The notes under the pieces are model-generated. The model did not search any database. It was not told where the DNA came from and saw only the letters and a program-made list of their open reading frames with translations. A DNA stretch of 64,000 nucleotides from positions 1,816,145 to 1,880,144 of the forward strand of contig CM034134.1 of the NCBI GenBank assembly GCA_019914995.1. Direction: 5' to 3'. The translations under genes and the position numbers were made by a program. Shown in pieces: positions 1 through 11,500 of the stretch (the stretch's first letter is position 1; each line of letters starts with the position of its first letter). This DNA comes from Acanthochlamys bracteata (taxonomy: Eukaryota > Streptophyta > Magnoliopsida > Pandanales > Velloziaceae).

Positions 1-3000
1 GTCTTATTCCACAACACCTTTTATCAAATGTTTCCATTGTGGCAGAAAATGTCACAATGTTAATTCTTACTGGTATAAAAAGAACACTAACAAAAATAAA
101 AATGATATGGGTTTCAAAAGGAACATTTAATAGTACTAACTCTCTAGGACCTAAAAAAATTTGGGTACCTAAGCACTAAAATTTCTTTTGCAGGAAGAAG
201 AGGAGCTAACCCGACTGAAATATAGCAAATAGTATTTTGACAGCGAGTGCTCAAGACATATGACAGGAAATGAAAAATGTTTCAGCAGTTTACAAAAACA
301 ATTCGGGAGAAATATAATCCTTGGTGACAACAGTAAGTGCAAAGTAATAGGTGTAGGAAAAATAGGTAATCCCTCATCCCTCTGCATAGAAAATGTTCTT
401 CATGTTAAAGGATTAAAACATAACCTAATAAGCATAAATTAACTATGCGATAATGGATTCAAAATCAACTTTGATAATCACTGCTGCTCAATCGTTAACT
501 TGTCATCTGGAGAAGAAATATTGAATGGAAAAAGAGAAGGTAATGTTTATGTACTCTATATTGATGATCTTCCTAACTATAAAATTTGTTTAGTAGCAAG
601 CCAGCAGGAAAGCAGCTAGCTCTGGCATAGACGTTTGGGACACTGCAACATCAAAATACTATCAAAACTATCTAAATTAAAATTAGTGAAGGGTCTGCCT
701 GAAGCAAACTACAGCTTTGATGAACTATGTGATGCCTGTGCCAAAGGAAAACAAGTGAAGTCATCATTCAAACACAAGCAGGTGATAACAACTAAGCAAC
801 CATTGCAATTACTACACATGGATTTGTTTGGATCATCAAGAACAGCAAGCTTGGGAGGTAAGTATTACTGCCTAGTAATTATAGATGATTGTTCTCATTT
901 TTGTTGGGTTTATTTTCTAGCATATAAAAATGATGCTCTAAAAACATTTATATGCTTCTTAAAAAAGATTCAAAAAGAACTCAATCTAAATATCTGTGCT
1001 ATTAGAAGTGATCATGGCAAGGAATTTTAAAATTTTTATTTTGATGAATTTTGTGACTCAAATGGTCTGACGCACAACTTCTCTGCTCCAAGAACCCCCG
1101 AACAAAATGGTGTAGTGGAAAAGAAAAATAGAGTGTTAGTGAAAATGGCTCGAACTATATTAATAGAGCAAAATCTGCCAAAATATTTTTAGGCTAAAGC
1201 TGTTAACACTGCATGTCATATCATTAATCGTGCATTTATTCGCCCTATTCTTAAAAAGACTTCTTATGAGCTTATAAAGGGAAGAACTCCAAATTTGGCT
1301 ACTTAAGAACCTTTGGATGCAAATGTTTCATACCCAATAACGGGAAAGATAATTTTGGAAAGTTTGATGCAAAAAGTGACGAAGGTATTTTTCTCGGTTA
1401 CTCCTCAACATCAAAAGCATATAGAATCTTTAATAAAAGAACCATGATTGTTGAAGAATCTATGCATGTATTATTTAATGAGTCTAACAATGGGACGAGA
1501 GAAATCTAGAACTAGATGCAGGATCAGAAGAAGAAGAAGAGCTGTTATCATCGACAGAAAAACAACAAATTACAGAGACCCAAACAGCTGACGAACAGCC
1601 AGTTGAAATAACAGAGGAAGGACAGACTTCAGGAAATCTACCCGATCAAGCAGAAATCAATAGACCTTTCAAGTACAGATACAGTCATCCACTAGAAAAA
1701 TACTGGGTGAGGTAAATGAAGGTATAAAAACTAGATCTCATTCTAAAAATAACTTCATGAAACATTCTCCATTTGTGTCAAATCTAGAACCAAAATGCAT
1801 ATATGATGCTCTGACAGATAGCTCATTGATCACTGCTATACAAGAAGAATTAAATCAGTTCGAAAGAAACAATGTATGACACCTTGTTAGAAAACCTTTA
1901 AACAAATCCATCATAGGAACTAAGTGGATATTCAGAAATAAATTAGATGAGAATGGCAACATAATTAGAAACAAAGCTAGACTAGTAGCAAAATGATACA
2001 ATCAAGAAGAAGGAATAGATTTTGATGAAACTTATGCTCCTGTTGCACGCCCTCAGGCTATTAGAATACTACTTGCTTTGCATGTCACAAAGACTTCAAA
2101 CTTTTTCAAATGGATGTTAAAAGTGCCTTTCTGAATGGATTCTTAAAAGAAGAAGTTTATGTTGAACAACCTCCTGGTTTTGAAAACACAAATTTTTCAA
2201 GTCATGTCTACAAACTGAACAAAGCTCTCTATGGTCTGAAACAAGCTCCCAGAGCTTGGTATGAGCGGTTAGCACATTTCTGATTGAAAAAAGCTTCAGT
2301 CGATGTAAGATTGACTTAACTTTGTTCACATTGTATGAAGATAATGACATGTTAATTGTGCAAATTTATGTAGATGATATAATATTTAGTGCCACTAACG
2401 AACAACTGTGCAGAAAATTTTCTGACTTGATGCAAGAAGAGTTTGAAATGAGCCTGATGGGAGAACTCAATTATTTTCTTGGTCTACAAATTAAACAACT
2501 GAAAAATGGCATCTTCATAAGCCAGAGTAAGTACATCAAAGAATTGATTAAAAAATATAGCATGGAAGGAAGCAAGGAGATCAACACTCCAATATCTACC
2601 TCTTGCAAACTAAATCGAGATGAGATAGGTAAAGGAGTTGATCAAAAACTATATAGAGGTATGATTGGATCACTCTTATATCTCACTGCCAGTAGACCTG
2701 ATATTCAATTTAGTGTATGCCTATGTGCTAGATTTCAAAGCGATCCAAAAAAGTCACACATGATAGCTATAAAACGAATTGTTAGATACCTAGTTGGAAC
2801 CAAGGAATTAGGATTATTCTACCCTAGAGGATGTGAATTTAATTTATATGCTTATGCTGACGCTGATTTTGGTGGTTGCAAGCTTGATAGAAAAAGCATA
2901 AGTGGTTCATGTCAGTTTCTAGGAAGCTGCCTGATTTCATGGTGCTCCAAGAAACAAGCTTCAGTAGCAATGTCAACTGCTGAAGCAGAATACATAGCTG

Positions 3001-3305
3001 CTGGAAGTTGCTGCTCTCAGGTACTTTGGATAAAACAACTTCTTGACTTTGGTTGTGATTTTAAGAATGTGCCTATATTCTGTGATAATACTAGTGCCAT
3101 CAAGTTAACTAAAAATCCTATTCAACATTCACGCACAAAGCACATTGATTTAAGACACCATTTTATTAGAGAGCATGTTGAATGCAATAATATAATGTTA
3201 AATTTTGTTAACTCTGAAAATCAACTGGCTGACATATTCACTAAACCCCTAGGATTTGACTCATTCTCAAGAATTTGCCATGAGATAGGCTTATGCATAA
3301 TATAA
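1..3305 (+). pseudogene. copia gag end and pol polyprotein remnant
   Basis: Fossil pol of the Sirevirus. Parts in order: a CCHC-type zinc knuckle (about 30-75); an aspartic protease zone (about 230-450); the pre-integrase HHCC zone containing LWH..LGH (about 620-760); the integrase core with HMDLFG and the VIIDDCS strand (about 780-1200); reverse transcriptase with the YVDDIIF catalytic motif near 2370; and copia RNase H with the STAEAEYIA motif near 2975, ending at 3305. The order protease-integrase-RT-RNase H is diagnostic of Ty1/copia. The RT to RNase H end is the best-preserved part, open for more than 300 codons. The whole is broken and not functional as it stands. Confidence 0.9.
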
Positions 3306-3760
3306 TCATGCTCTGCTCTGCCCCTCTGTTATATACATACATATACAGATTTCAGCATGAAAGCAGCCGCACAGTAGCTGGCTGTATCTATTAAAACAAT
3401 AGTAAGCAGCTGATCGGTCACGTGTTGAACACATGAAATAACTGACTTATGCTAGGCTATACATATTATAAGCTAACCCGACTAGGCAGCTCCTCACAAC
3501 TCATCGTCCTCATTTTGAAATCAAAAAATTCCCTCTCCCTCTCCGAATCCTAGATCTCAAACCTTCCTCCAAATTTCCAAACCTCTGCCATGGCCAAGAA
3601 AAATCAAAAAGCTTAGCCAAAACGTTCCAAAACTGTCCACGGCAACGACGATAGATTCTCTGGGAAGGAGGAATTTGAAAGATATAGTCGGCAGCTAGCA
3701 ATTCCGATCCTGACGCTGGCAAGCATAAATTTTGATGACTTCAATTACTTCGGGCTTGAG

Positions 3761-5089
3761 GTGGATGAACTCTTTGAGGCGCAAAACTGGATGACGTTCA
3801 ACGACTGGCCGGGGGAATTCTCAGAGGAGTGCATCAGAGTGTTCTATGCCAACCTCCATTCCACCGGAAACTCCTCTATTCAGACAATGGTGAACGGAAT
3901 TGAGATCAATTTAGAGGCACGATCCATGTCGCTGATGCTGGATATACCCTACCGGAAAGAGATGCCGCCTGCCACTGACTCCAAATTGAATTATCGACAG
4001 CAAGCACTGGACATAGACGTGGTGACAAAGCTTCAATACGATTCGGCTGCCCACCTGCCTCTGTTACCGAGGGCTCTGTGCCATATCATCTCCAAAATGG
4101 TAGTCCCACGGTTAGGGAGCCGCAACATCATCACCAATTATGATGAATTTTTGCTATGGAGATTAGTGATGAAATTGCCTATTAATCTCTGTGAAGTGAT
4201 GTTGCATCATATGACAAGAGTATCCAAATCCGGCAGCAAGCACTTTCCATATCCTCATGTCATATGTAGAATATGCCGACTTGAAACTGTGCCAATTGGG
4301 ACTTTGCAAGTGAAGAAAATGTTCAAGATGGATGCAAAATTTTTGAGAGGGATCACTGAAGTAGAGGAAAAATTAGCATCCAAATACCCTCCAGCTGACA
4401 CTGGCTCCACAAATGCTACATTGGCTCCACTGACTGAGTGCCTAACGAACATCTACAATGCCATCACGGAGCAGACAAAGGAAATCAAGAAGTTGAACAC
4501 CCCTTTTGAACAACTCAAAGAAGCAATCTGCCAGTCAGAGCACCCCAAAAACAAGACTGCCCAAGAAGACTCCAAATCTGAAAGTGCTAAGGCCCAGGAA
4601 TATGTAAGGGAGGATGCAGATCACCCAGACATGAACATAAATGAACACTCTGCAACACCAGATAATGCCACTGAGCATCCACTGCATATGGAGTCACCTA
4701 CTAAGTGCACAGCTGAAGCAGCCACTGGAGAACCGGACCACGAAGCTGAGCCACTATCCATCACCATCTATGCAGCCCCTCTACAGGAGGAACCCTTATC
4801 CCAAGAGCCCCCAACAGAGACTCAATCTGAAGCTCCACCAGAAATACCTTGTGAACCCCTCACCACTGAACCTCCTATCTCTGACTCTCCATCAGCTCAC
4901 TCAAACGTTCCTAGCTTACCCCCTAAACGCAAAAACTTAAAACGCAAGGCTCATAAATCAGCCTCCAGCACCCAAGCCTTTCTTAATGAGGATGTAGTGA
5001 TACTTCCTCAATCCTCTGCAGCAAAACCTAAGCATCAACGCCCTCGACCTCCTGGCTGTAGGACATCCTCTAGACGCAAAAACATTTAG
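3761..5089 (+). CDS. Sirevirus downstream ORF, plant transposon protein domain
   Basis: A reading frame of 442 codons between pol and the 3' LTR of the Sirevirus, the position of the extra (sometimes called env-like) gene of this lineage. The N-terminal half (about residues 1-230) is globular and resembles the domain described as putative plant transposon protein, with WPGEFSEECIRVFYANL near the start. The C-terminal half is rich in Pro, Glu, Ser and Thr and looks disordered. The tail is basic (PKHQRPRPPGCRTSSRRK). I see no clear signal peptide or membrane segment, so an envelope role is not supported. The product's function is unknown. It belongs to a fossil element and is listed as one of its parts. 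Confidence 0.7.
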   Translation: MDELFEAQNWMTFNDWPGEFSEECIRVFYANLHSTGNSSIQTMVNGIEINLEARSMSLMLDIPYRKEMPPATDSKLNYRQQALDIDVVTKLQYDSAAHLPLLPRALCHIISKMVVPRLGSRNIITNYDEFLLWRLVMKLPINLCEVMLHHMTRVSKSGSKHFPYPHVICRICRLETVPIGTLQVKKMFKMDAKFLRGITEVEEKLASKYPPADTGSTNATLAPLTECLTNIYNAITEQTKEIKKLNTPFEQLKEAICQSEHPKNKTAQEDSKSESAKAQEYVREDADHPDMNINEHSATPDNATEHPLHMESPTKCTAEAATGEPDHEAEPLSITIYAAPLQEEPLSQEPPTETQSEAPPEIPCEPLTTEPPISDSPSAHSNVPSLPPKRKNLKRKAHKSASSTQAFLNEDVVILPQSSAAKPKHQRPRPPGCRTSSRRKNI

Positions 5090-5282
5090 TTAAACTTAGC
5101 TTAGGCTTAACTTGTTTACTTACTACTACTTTTAATGTTTGAATGTTTGTTTACTTACTATTTATCATTTGCCGTGCTTGAATGTATGTTATAACTATTT
5201 GGTTATCTTTTGCCTATCCTGACAGTGCTATCATGTTAAGTTTTAGCTATGTTACATCTTATATCAACTTTTTGAGATGACA

Positions 5283-5551
5283 AAAGGAGGAGAAAAATGG
5301 GGAGAAAGAAGAATTATTGCTATTGCATAAAAATGAGGAGAAAGAAGAATTATTGCTATTGCATGATAGCATACAAAAATAATGGCTCAAATTGAGGGGG
5401 AGCCATGAGTCATGCACAGGTAAATAAATTAGATGCACCATTTGAGGGGGAGTCATGAACAGGTATGGCAATTTTCAATTCCAAATGATGGATTGTGAAA
5501 ACATAAATCAATAATTCTTAATTTGTTTGTCATCATCAAAAAAGGGGAGAT
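5283..5551 (+). repeat. Sirevirus polypurine-tract array and short tandem repeat
   Basis: Just upstream of the 3' LTR are two copies of a ttgagggggag-like tract (about 5393-5403 and 5441-5451) and a final aaaaaaggggagatt tract touching the LTR. Multiple polypurine tracts are typical of Sireviruses, and the last one would prime plus-strand DNA synthesis. Before them, a unit of about 38 bases containing aggagaaagaagaattattg is repeated in tandem (about 5290-5365). Confidence 0.75.
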
Positions 5552-6992
5552 TGTTGGAACCATAAAGACAATTTTGATGATAACAAAAAATTAAAAACTA
5601 TGATTTATATTAGATAATAATCTGAAATCAAGTTCTACAGGATTAGACAAACAAAGATCATTTTATTTACAGCAGACAATAACAGCCATCATACAGCCAA
5701 CTGTCATGCTACTACAAATTAAACAGCATACGGAACAGAAGATGCCATAGTCACATTGCAGTCAGTTGCTTGACCACTGAAGCACAAGAAGACTTCTCTG
5801 TTTCGAAACAGAGCTTTGGATTCAACGGCAACAAAACTCTCCTTGCTTCAAAAATCCTCTGGACTCACAACGCACTGAAGCAACTCAAATAGAAGATCTA
5901 CAACGAGCAAAAATTATCTTCCTTTTCACAGAAAGGAAAAGCTCTATAATCAAGGGAAGAAAGCACATCATACAATTCAAGATCTCTAATCAAATCAAGC
6001 AGTCAACCAGCAATGCATTAAATATGGACAAGCCGACTCGGCTCTTTTGTTTCAGACAGCAACTTAGCTAAATTAAGCTTATAATCACTGGCGGCAAATT
6101 CAAATTTTTACAATGCATTTAATGCTATGGAGACATTGCACAAAAGACAACCAAAAGCAATTAAGGAAGCGGTTGATTAACCGCTTGGTAAATCTGCTCT
6201 CTCTCTGACGTGAAGAACCACCAATAGAAAAGAGCGCCAATGGCAATGTTGTTCAACGGTTCCTACACATAGACGAAACACTATAAGAAGGGAGGCACAG
6301 CAACGAAGGAAGTGCAGAGAGAGAATACAAGAAAAACAGAGAAATATAAGAACTCTACTACTCTACGAAAACAACAAAGATCTTGCTGCTGATCACACTG
6401 AAGAAATCTCTCTCAGCAACATATCTGATCATCTCATTTGAAATACTTCATGAACACATAACACTCATGAGATAGATCCTGTGCTCAATTTACGTTTATA
6501 TTCCTTGTAACCTTTTACTGACATTGTGAAGGTGGTGCTGCGGGCACCGGGAAAGGAAGCTCAGGTGGAGCTTGGTGAAAGCTCTTAGACCTTGTAATAG
6601 AGCTAGTAAATCAGCCAGGGGGACAGGTGTGTCCAGTAGGCTGTTAGGGGTTGTCTTGGTGAAGAAACCTGGTAGAGTAAGTGTGTTTGGTGAAGCACTT
6701 TGCTTTAAGTGTATTTGTAGCTTATTAAAAGTTTAGTTAAGCTTTGGCTCTGGTGATAGAGCGACCGTGGATGTAGGCAAAGGGGTTTTGCCGAACCACG
6801 TTAAATATCCTGAGTACTATCTGTTTACTTATGTCAGTAAACACTCTAACTCTCTCTGTCTGCAGGTTAAAGAATTGACACAGCTGGCTGTAAGCTTGCT
6901 GCCAGTAGAATAACTAAGTTTGACGAAAATTTTTATTGACTAACTCAATTCACCCCTCCCCTCTTAAGTTAATCTTACAGGAAAACCTAACA
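5552..6992 (+). repeat. Sirevirus 3' LTR
   Basis: A long terminal repeat of about 1.44 kb. It starts TGTTGGAACC directly after a polypurine tract and ends CCTAACA directly before resumed Athila-type LTR sequence. The TG...CA ends fit an LTR. A related LTR in reverse orientation occurs at 49197-51308; shared landmarks are an aattttgatg block near the start and a ggttgtcttggtgaag-like block in the second half. The partner 5' LTR is outside the window, so an age from LTR divergence cannot be read here. Confidence 0.88.
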
Positions 6993-8028
6993 CGAAGTTT
7001 ATAATCTTTATTGACAGTTGGAAAACCCTAATTTCTTTGATATACTTTCTCAAGCTATACCAAAAATACTTTTATGCAATAACTCACTATATCACTATGT
7101 GAATTAACATACAAGAAAGCTCATTAAGTTCTATGGCATCCTATATTAACTGCATGAACCATAAGAATACATCTCTGTCTCTTATGCAATTCACGACATT
7201 CATCACAAAAACTAATTCATACATCACATCTCTGTCTCAATACGAATCTCAAATCGATTGAATATTGGCCAGATACTCAAAAGCATTAAGCACGATAATG
7301 AATACTCAATAAACAATTATAAAACTTCGAATAGCATAAAATTAACAATTAAATCATCATAGTTAGGCTACATCATAGCCCCAGCAAGGAGAAATTTAGC
7401 TCATAGTTTTCAGATCTAACAAAACAATAAAGAACGCCAGAAAATAAACCCTAGATGAGCCGCCACTTCCTGCTATCTCTCCTCCTCTTTGGAAATCCGA
7501 AAATTGGGTATTTAAAACCAAAGGATTTTTCTTTCCATAATTAGGTTGGTGCAGTCCAAACTAATCCGAACTCTCTGTCCACCCGTTTTGTCTGCACCGT
7601 TTTGGGGTCTATTTGACTTCAAAAAAATAAATTAAAATATTTAAAATTAAGATCAATGCCTTATGTTTCCAACCATATGTCACATATCATTTAAAAATCG
7701 GAAATGCCATCAAGTGTACTCGTTTCAGAAACTGCGCACATGTTTCGGGTCTGCATCGTATCTCAACTTCTTCTGTAAATACATATCAAATGGTTGCCCA
7801 TAAAATTCTGAAATAATTCATGGACCAACTGGCTTTTAATACCAGATGGCCGTTCACAAAATCTCCACAGAAAAGTCAAATTTTCATAAAAAACTCTCAG
7901 ACTGCACGAAATTGCTGAAAATTAAGAAAACTAAAGAATTATGATTTTTTTTTATTAGTTTCTCTATATAAAAATAAGCATATACTATGCAAGAGTGCAT
8001 GATATTATGTACACATTTGAGCACATCA
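6993..8028 (-). repeat. Athila-type LTR fragment (host of the Sirevirus)
   Basis: About 1 kb that matches 52259-53418 over its length (cgaagtttataatct at the start, gagcacatca at the end). The latter is the left LTR of the gypsy element at the other end of the window, so this is an LTR of the same family in the same orientation. It begins exactly where the Sirevirus LTR ends, so the Sirevirus inserted into it and the rest lies left of the window. No internal gypsy sequence follows it; the next bases are CACTA and MITE sequence. It is therefore probably a solo LTR, though this cannot be proved without its other end. Confidence 0.85.
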
Positions 8029-8576
8029 GTTATAGGCAAGGTTATCAAAATCCCGATTTAAATCTTAAAATCTTACGATTTTACGTTTTACTTCACCTAA
8101 ACGATCCCGATCTTAAGTAAAATATTTTTTGAGTAAAATCCTACCTAAATCCCGATTTAAATCTCAAGATCGGTAAGATCCCGATCTTTTTTTACGATCT
8201 TGTACGATTTTACTTTTGAAGAATTTTTTGTAATTAACTATATTTGAAAGAGTTTTTCTATAAAATTTTAGAGAGTTTTCTATAAAAGTTTGAAGATTTT
8301 TTTAAAGATTATAATTTAGAGAAATTTTCTATAAAATATAGAGTACTTTTTTATAAAATTAAAAGAAATTTAAATTTTTTTAAATGTACTAAAATTTTTT
8401 TAGAAAAAATATTAGAAAACTTTTATAAAAGATTTTTAATGGTATTGAAAAAAAATTTCATAAAATGTATCGGTATGTAAAATTTTACGATTTTACTTTA
8501 ACATCCCGATTTTACGATCATACTCAAGCGAAACGATCCTACCTAAGATCCCGATTTTAACAACCTTGGTTATAGC
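8029..8576. mobile_element. hAT-like MITE with 8-bp target duplication
   Basis: A short non-coding element of 532 bp (8037-8568). Its ends are imperfect inverted repeats: left CAAGGTTATCAAAATCCCGA, right end reversed CAAGGTTGTTAAAATCGGGA. The repeat continues imperfectly inward with further cccgatt/cgggat and acgattttac blocks. The flanks are gttatagg (8029-8036) and gttatagc (8569-8576), a 7-of-8 match and so a probable 8-bp duplication, the size used by hAT elements. The body is AT-rich with no coding potential. It was mobilised, if at all, by an enzyme encoded elsewhere. The superfamily is inferred only from the duplication length; a Mutator-type origin is the alternative. Confidence 0.75.
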
Positions 8577-11500
8577 GGCAAGTAAACCTCGATCGCTAGT
8601 AAACTTCAGCGACTTCTAGGAGTTGGTCACTAATAAAATCATCAACAACTGCAATAGGCTATTGATAACAGCAACTGCAAAAATAGTCGCTGGTAGTTCA
8701 TCAGTGTCCATGCATCGCCATTGTTGATAACACTTAAGTGACTGCAAGAGAGGGTCGTATATGGCTTTCAGGCTTGGATCTCCTTTCGGTCTTGTTATTA
8801 AACTTTCTACTCTTCCTTAAATGATGATTGAGAGGTAAAAGTCGTCAATGAGCTGTTTACCATATCTTATTCTTTATATTCTCCTAAGATGCATTCTTGT
8901 TGCAAATTGGAAATGCAAGTTAACCTTTCGTGACCCACCTAGACAGATCTCCATATGTAGGAAAGTCATTGATAGTCCAAATAATGGCAGCATGCATATC
9001 GAACATACTTTTAAAAAATTACATCATGAATTTAACCTTCGGCTCCCATAAATCTTTTAATTCATCTATAATGGCGACAAGATATATCGAGGTCTTTACC
9101 ATATTAGTTTGGACCCAAATTAATATGACAATATAAAGAACGGACCCTTCATGCATCTCCATGGAGCTAAGTTATATAGTGTTAATATAATGTGCCACAT
9201 GCTATACGGTTTGTTCATATAATTGAAATCATCCATCGATAAACTAAGCCGCACTTTGCAAGGATCTCTAGTAAATGAGACAAATTTATCGTCAAATGTT
9301 TTCGAGCTTTAAAACAGGATGTTTTGAAACAAGATGTTTCCAAACACGTTGCGAGGAATATCGCAGCAAATTCTCATCTGAAACAAGATGTTTGTTGTAC
9401 TAACGTATATCAGATGCAATCTTTCTCGATATATATAATCCTTGCAATCTCGGAGATAATGGAAAATAACACAAATCCTTTTGTGCAATCTTCTTGCTTG
9501 GAACATCAGTGTGCTTCCACTTCAATTCATTGCATCTTGGATAGTTATTTAATTTTCCGAATTAGTTTCTAAATAGAACACAGTTACACTTGCATGCATG
9601 GGTAGGCTCTCATCCCAATCCTAAACCCTACAAGACTTTTTTAGCCTCGTAATATGATGATGGAATTGAGTTGGCTTCAGGGATCATATCATAAAAATCT
9701 TTAAAAAATCATCAATCATCTTATTCCTTACTTAGTTTCACACTTTTGTATTAAGCAACCTAACATTATATGATAGAAAAGAAGGCTCATTACTACCTAA
9801 AGTAGTGGTTTTGAACATCTCGTAATAAGACATTGAACCTATCAAGTTATTCATCATTCTCAATGGTTTGAAAAGTATGTTCCTGGATGTTGACATCATC
9901 AAACAAATTGCTATTAATGTCTTGAAGTTTATCAAATAATTCATCATCATCACTCTACTTCAGCAGTAGAAGCATCATGTGATCCTCCACTTGACCAATT
10001 AATAGTATTGGGAAGTTTCTCATCGTAATCCAACCATGTGGTATATATGACCATTATTCTTTTGTTATTAGGTGCATTTCAACCACTTTTCAAATTTGAC
10101 AATACATATTCTAACAAAATCTACATGGATATTGAATTCATTCCATATCTCCATGTTCATGAGTAAATTTCATAAATTGTCCCACTTTTTCTTCAAATTC
10201 TTTACAACATTCATACCAAAAATTTCAAAAAGATTCAAAAATTGTTCACAAAGCTCTAAAATTTCTTAAGAACTCCATTGTTATTAAATGAGAAATATCT
10301 AAAATTTGAACTTACTAATTTTCTTTTTTTTTTTTTGTTGCTACAACGAGCCAGAGATATTCTCGAGGGAGTCAGAGCAGAAGTGGAGCGAGAGCAGGAG
10401 CTGCTATGGGAGGCGGGATAAGATGTAGGCGCCGACCGGAGCAACAGTTGAAGCCAGCGATAAGAAGACCTACTTTCACGTAGAAGATTAAAACAGGAGG
10501 CAGTGGCGGGCAGAGCAAGTAGAATTCACTGGATGGTGGCGAGCCGGAATGAGGTGGCGAATTGAGCCTAGCAGCTTGAGTAGGCTGTACGAGCGGATGG
10601 AGGGCAGCATGAGATCGGGCGGGAATGGGTGAAAGGATTCAAAATGGGACAGGGGAGAAGAGATCCAATTACTTAAACAAGTTGGAGACATCGGCAACAA
10701 TGACAAGGTCGCTAATACGCTAAACAGCGATCGGACAAGACACGGTCGCTAATACTCTACTATAAGAGTGGCCAAGGCGGGCTACGCTTGCATGTGAGTT
10801 ACTATCAACGACCATTTGAGCTGACATACAAACCGCTAGTTACTTAAAATAATAAATTTGGATAAAAATATAGAAATTATATATATCATTTTGATAAAAT
10901 TTTATATAATTTGGATAATTATTTCTACTTGATCGCAGCGATTTTAATGGATGTATATAATTTAATATTATTCTAGTATAAATTAGAGCCATATAATCTG
11001 AATTCTATGAAAACTTTTTGGAATAATCTTTATGATGTATAGAATATATCGAAGAATTTAGATATTCTATTAAGTAACTACAACTGTATGCGTTGACCAA
11101 AAGGCCTAGCAATCATATGAGTTAGGGTGCATTTGGCATTGCTTTCCAAGAAATTACTTCCAACTTTTTAACTTCACGTTTTCCGTTAATCCTTCAACAA
11201 CATTACACAGAATTTATTTTAAATTTTAGAAAGTATAAAAAATTACTATCGTAACACTTATTACTTCTATATCGCATAATAAAATTTAAATCACATCAAA
11301 TGGCTACAATTTTACCAAAATATTATTTACCAATTACTTTCAAATTTTCAATTTTGAAGTTAATGGCGACCAGCAAAATCGACGGTTGTTGTTGAATACT
11401 TTATCAGCGACCGGTAACTCGAAATGGTCGATTTAGTACAGAATTCGCGACTTTTTCCTCCAAACGGTCACTGTAGTTCAAATTTATGTTGATGAATTGT

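Larger units (their letters stand above)
1..6992 (+). mobile_element. Sirevirus (Ty1/copia) retrotransposon, 3' part
   Basis: This is the downstream part of a Ty1/copia LTR retrotransposon of the Sirevirus lineage; its 5' LTR and most of gag lie left of the window. In order it shows a gag zinc knuckle (about 30-75), protease, integrase, reverse transcriptase and RNase H (to 3305), an extra downstream reading frame (3761-5089), repeated purine tracts, and a 3' LTR (5552-6992). The gene after pol and the repeated TTGAGGGGGAG-type tracts are Sirevirus hallmarks. The element is a fossil: the gag-pol part is broken, with roughly ten breaks visible. It lies inside an Athila-type LTR, whose sequence resumes at 6993. 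The 5-base target duplication would begin with cgaag, but the left copy is outside the window. Confidence 0.9.

Noticed and set aside
4641-4940. A 99-codon plus-strand frame
   Set aside because: It is an overlapping frame within the Sirevirus downstream ORF, with composition dictated by the Pro/Ser-rich coding of the main frame.
10256-10706. Two GC-rich minus-strand frames of 60-70 codons
   Set aside because: They lie in the leader/subterminal zone of the CACTA relic upstream of its transposase and show no family resemblance.
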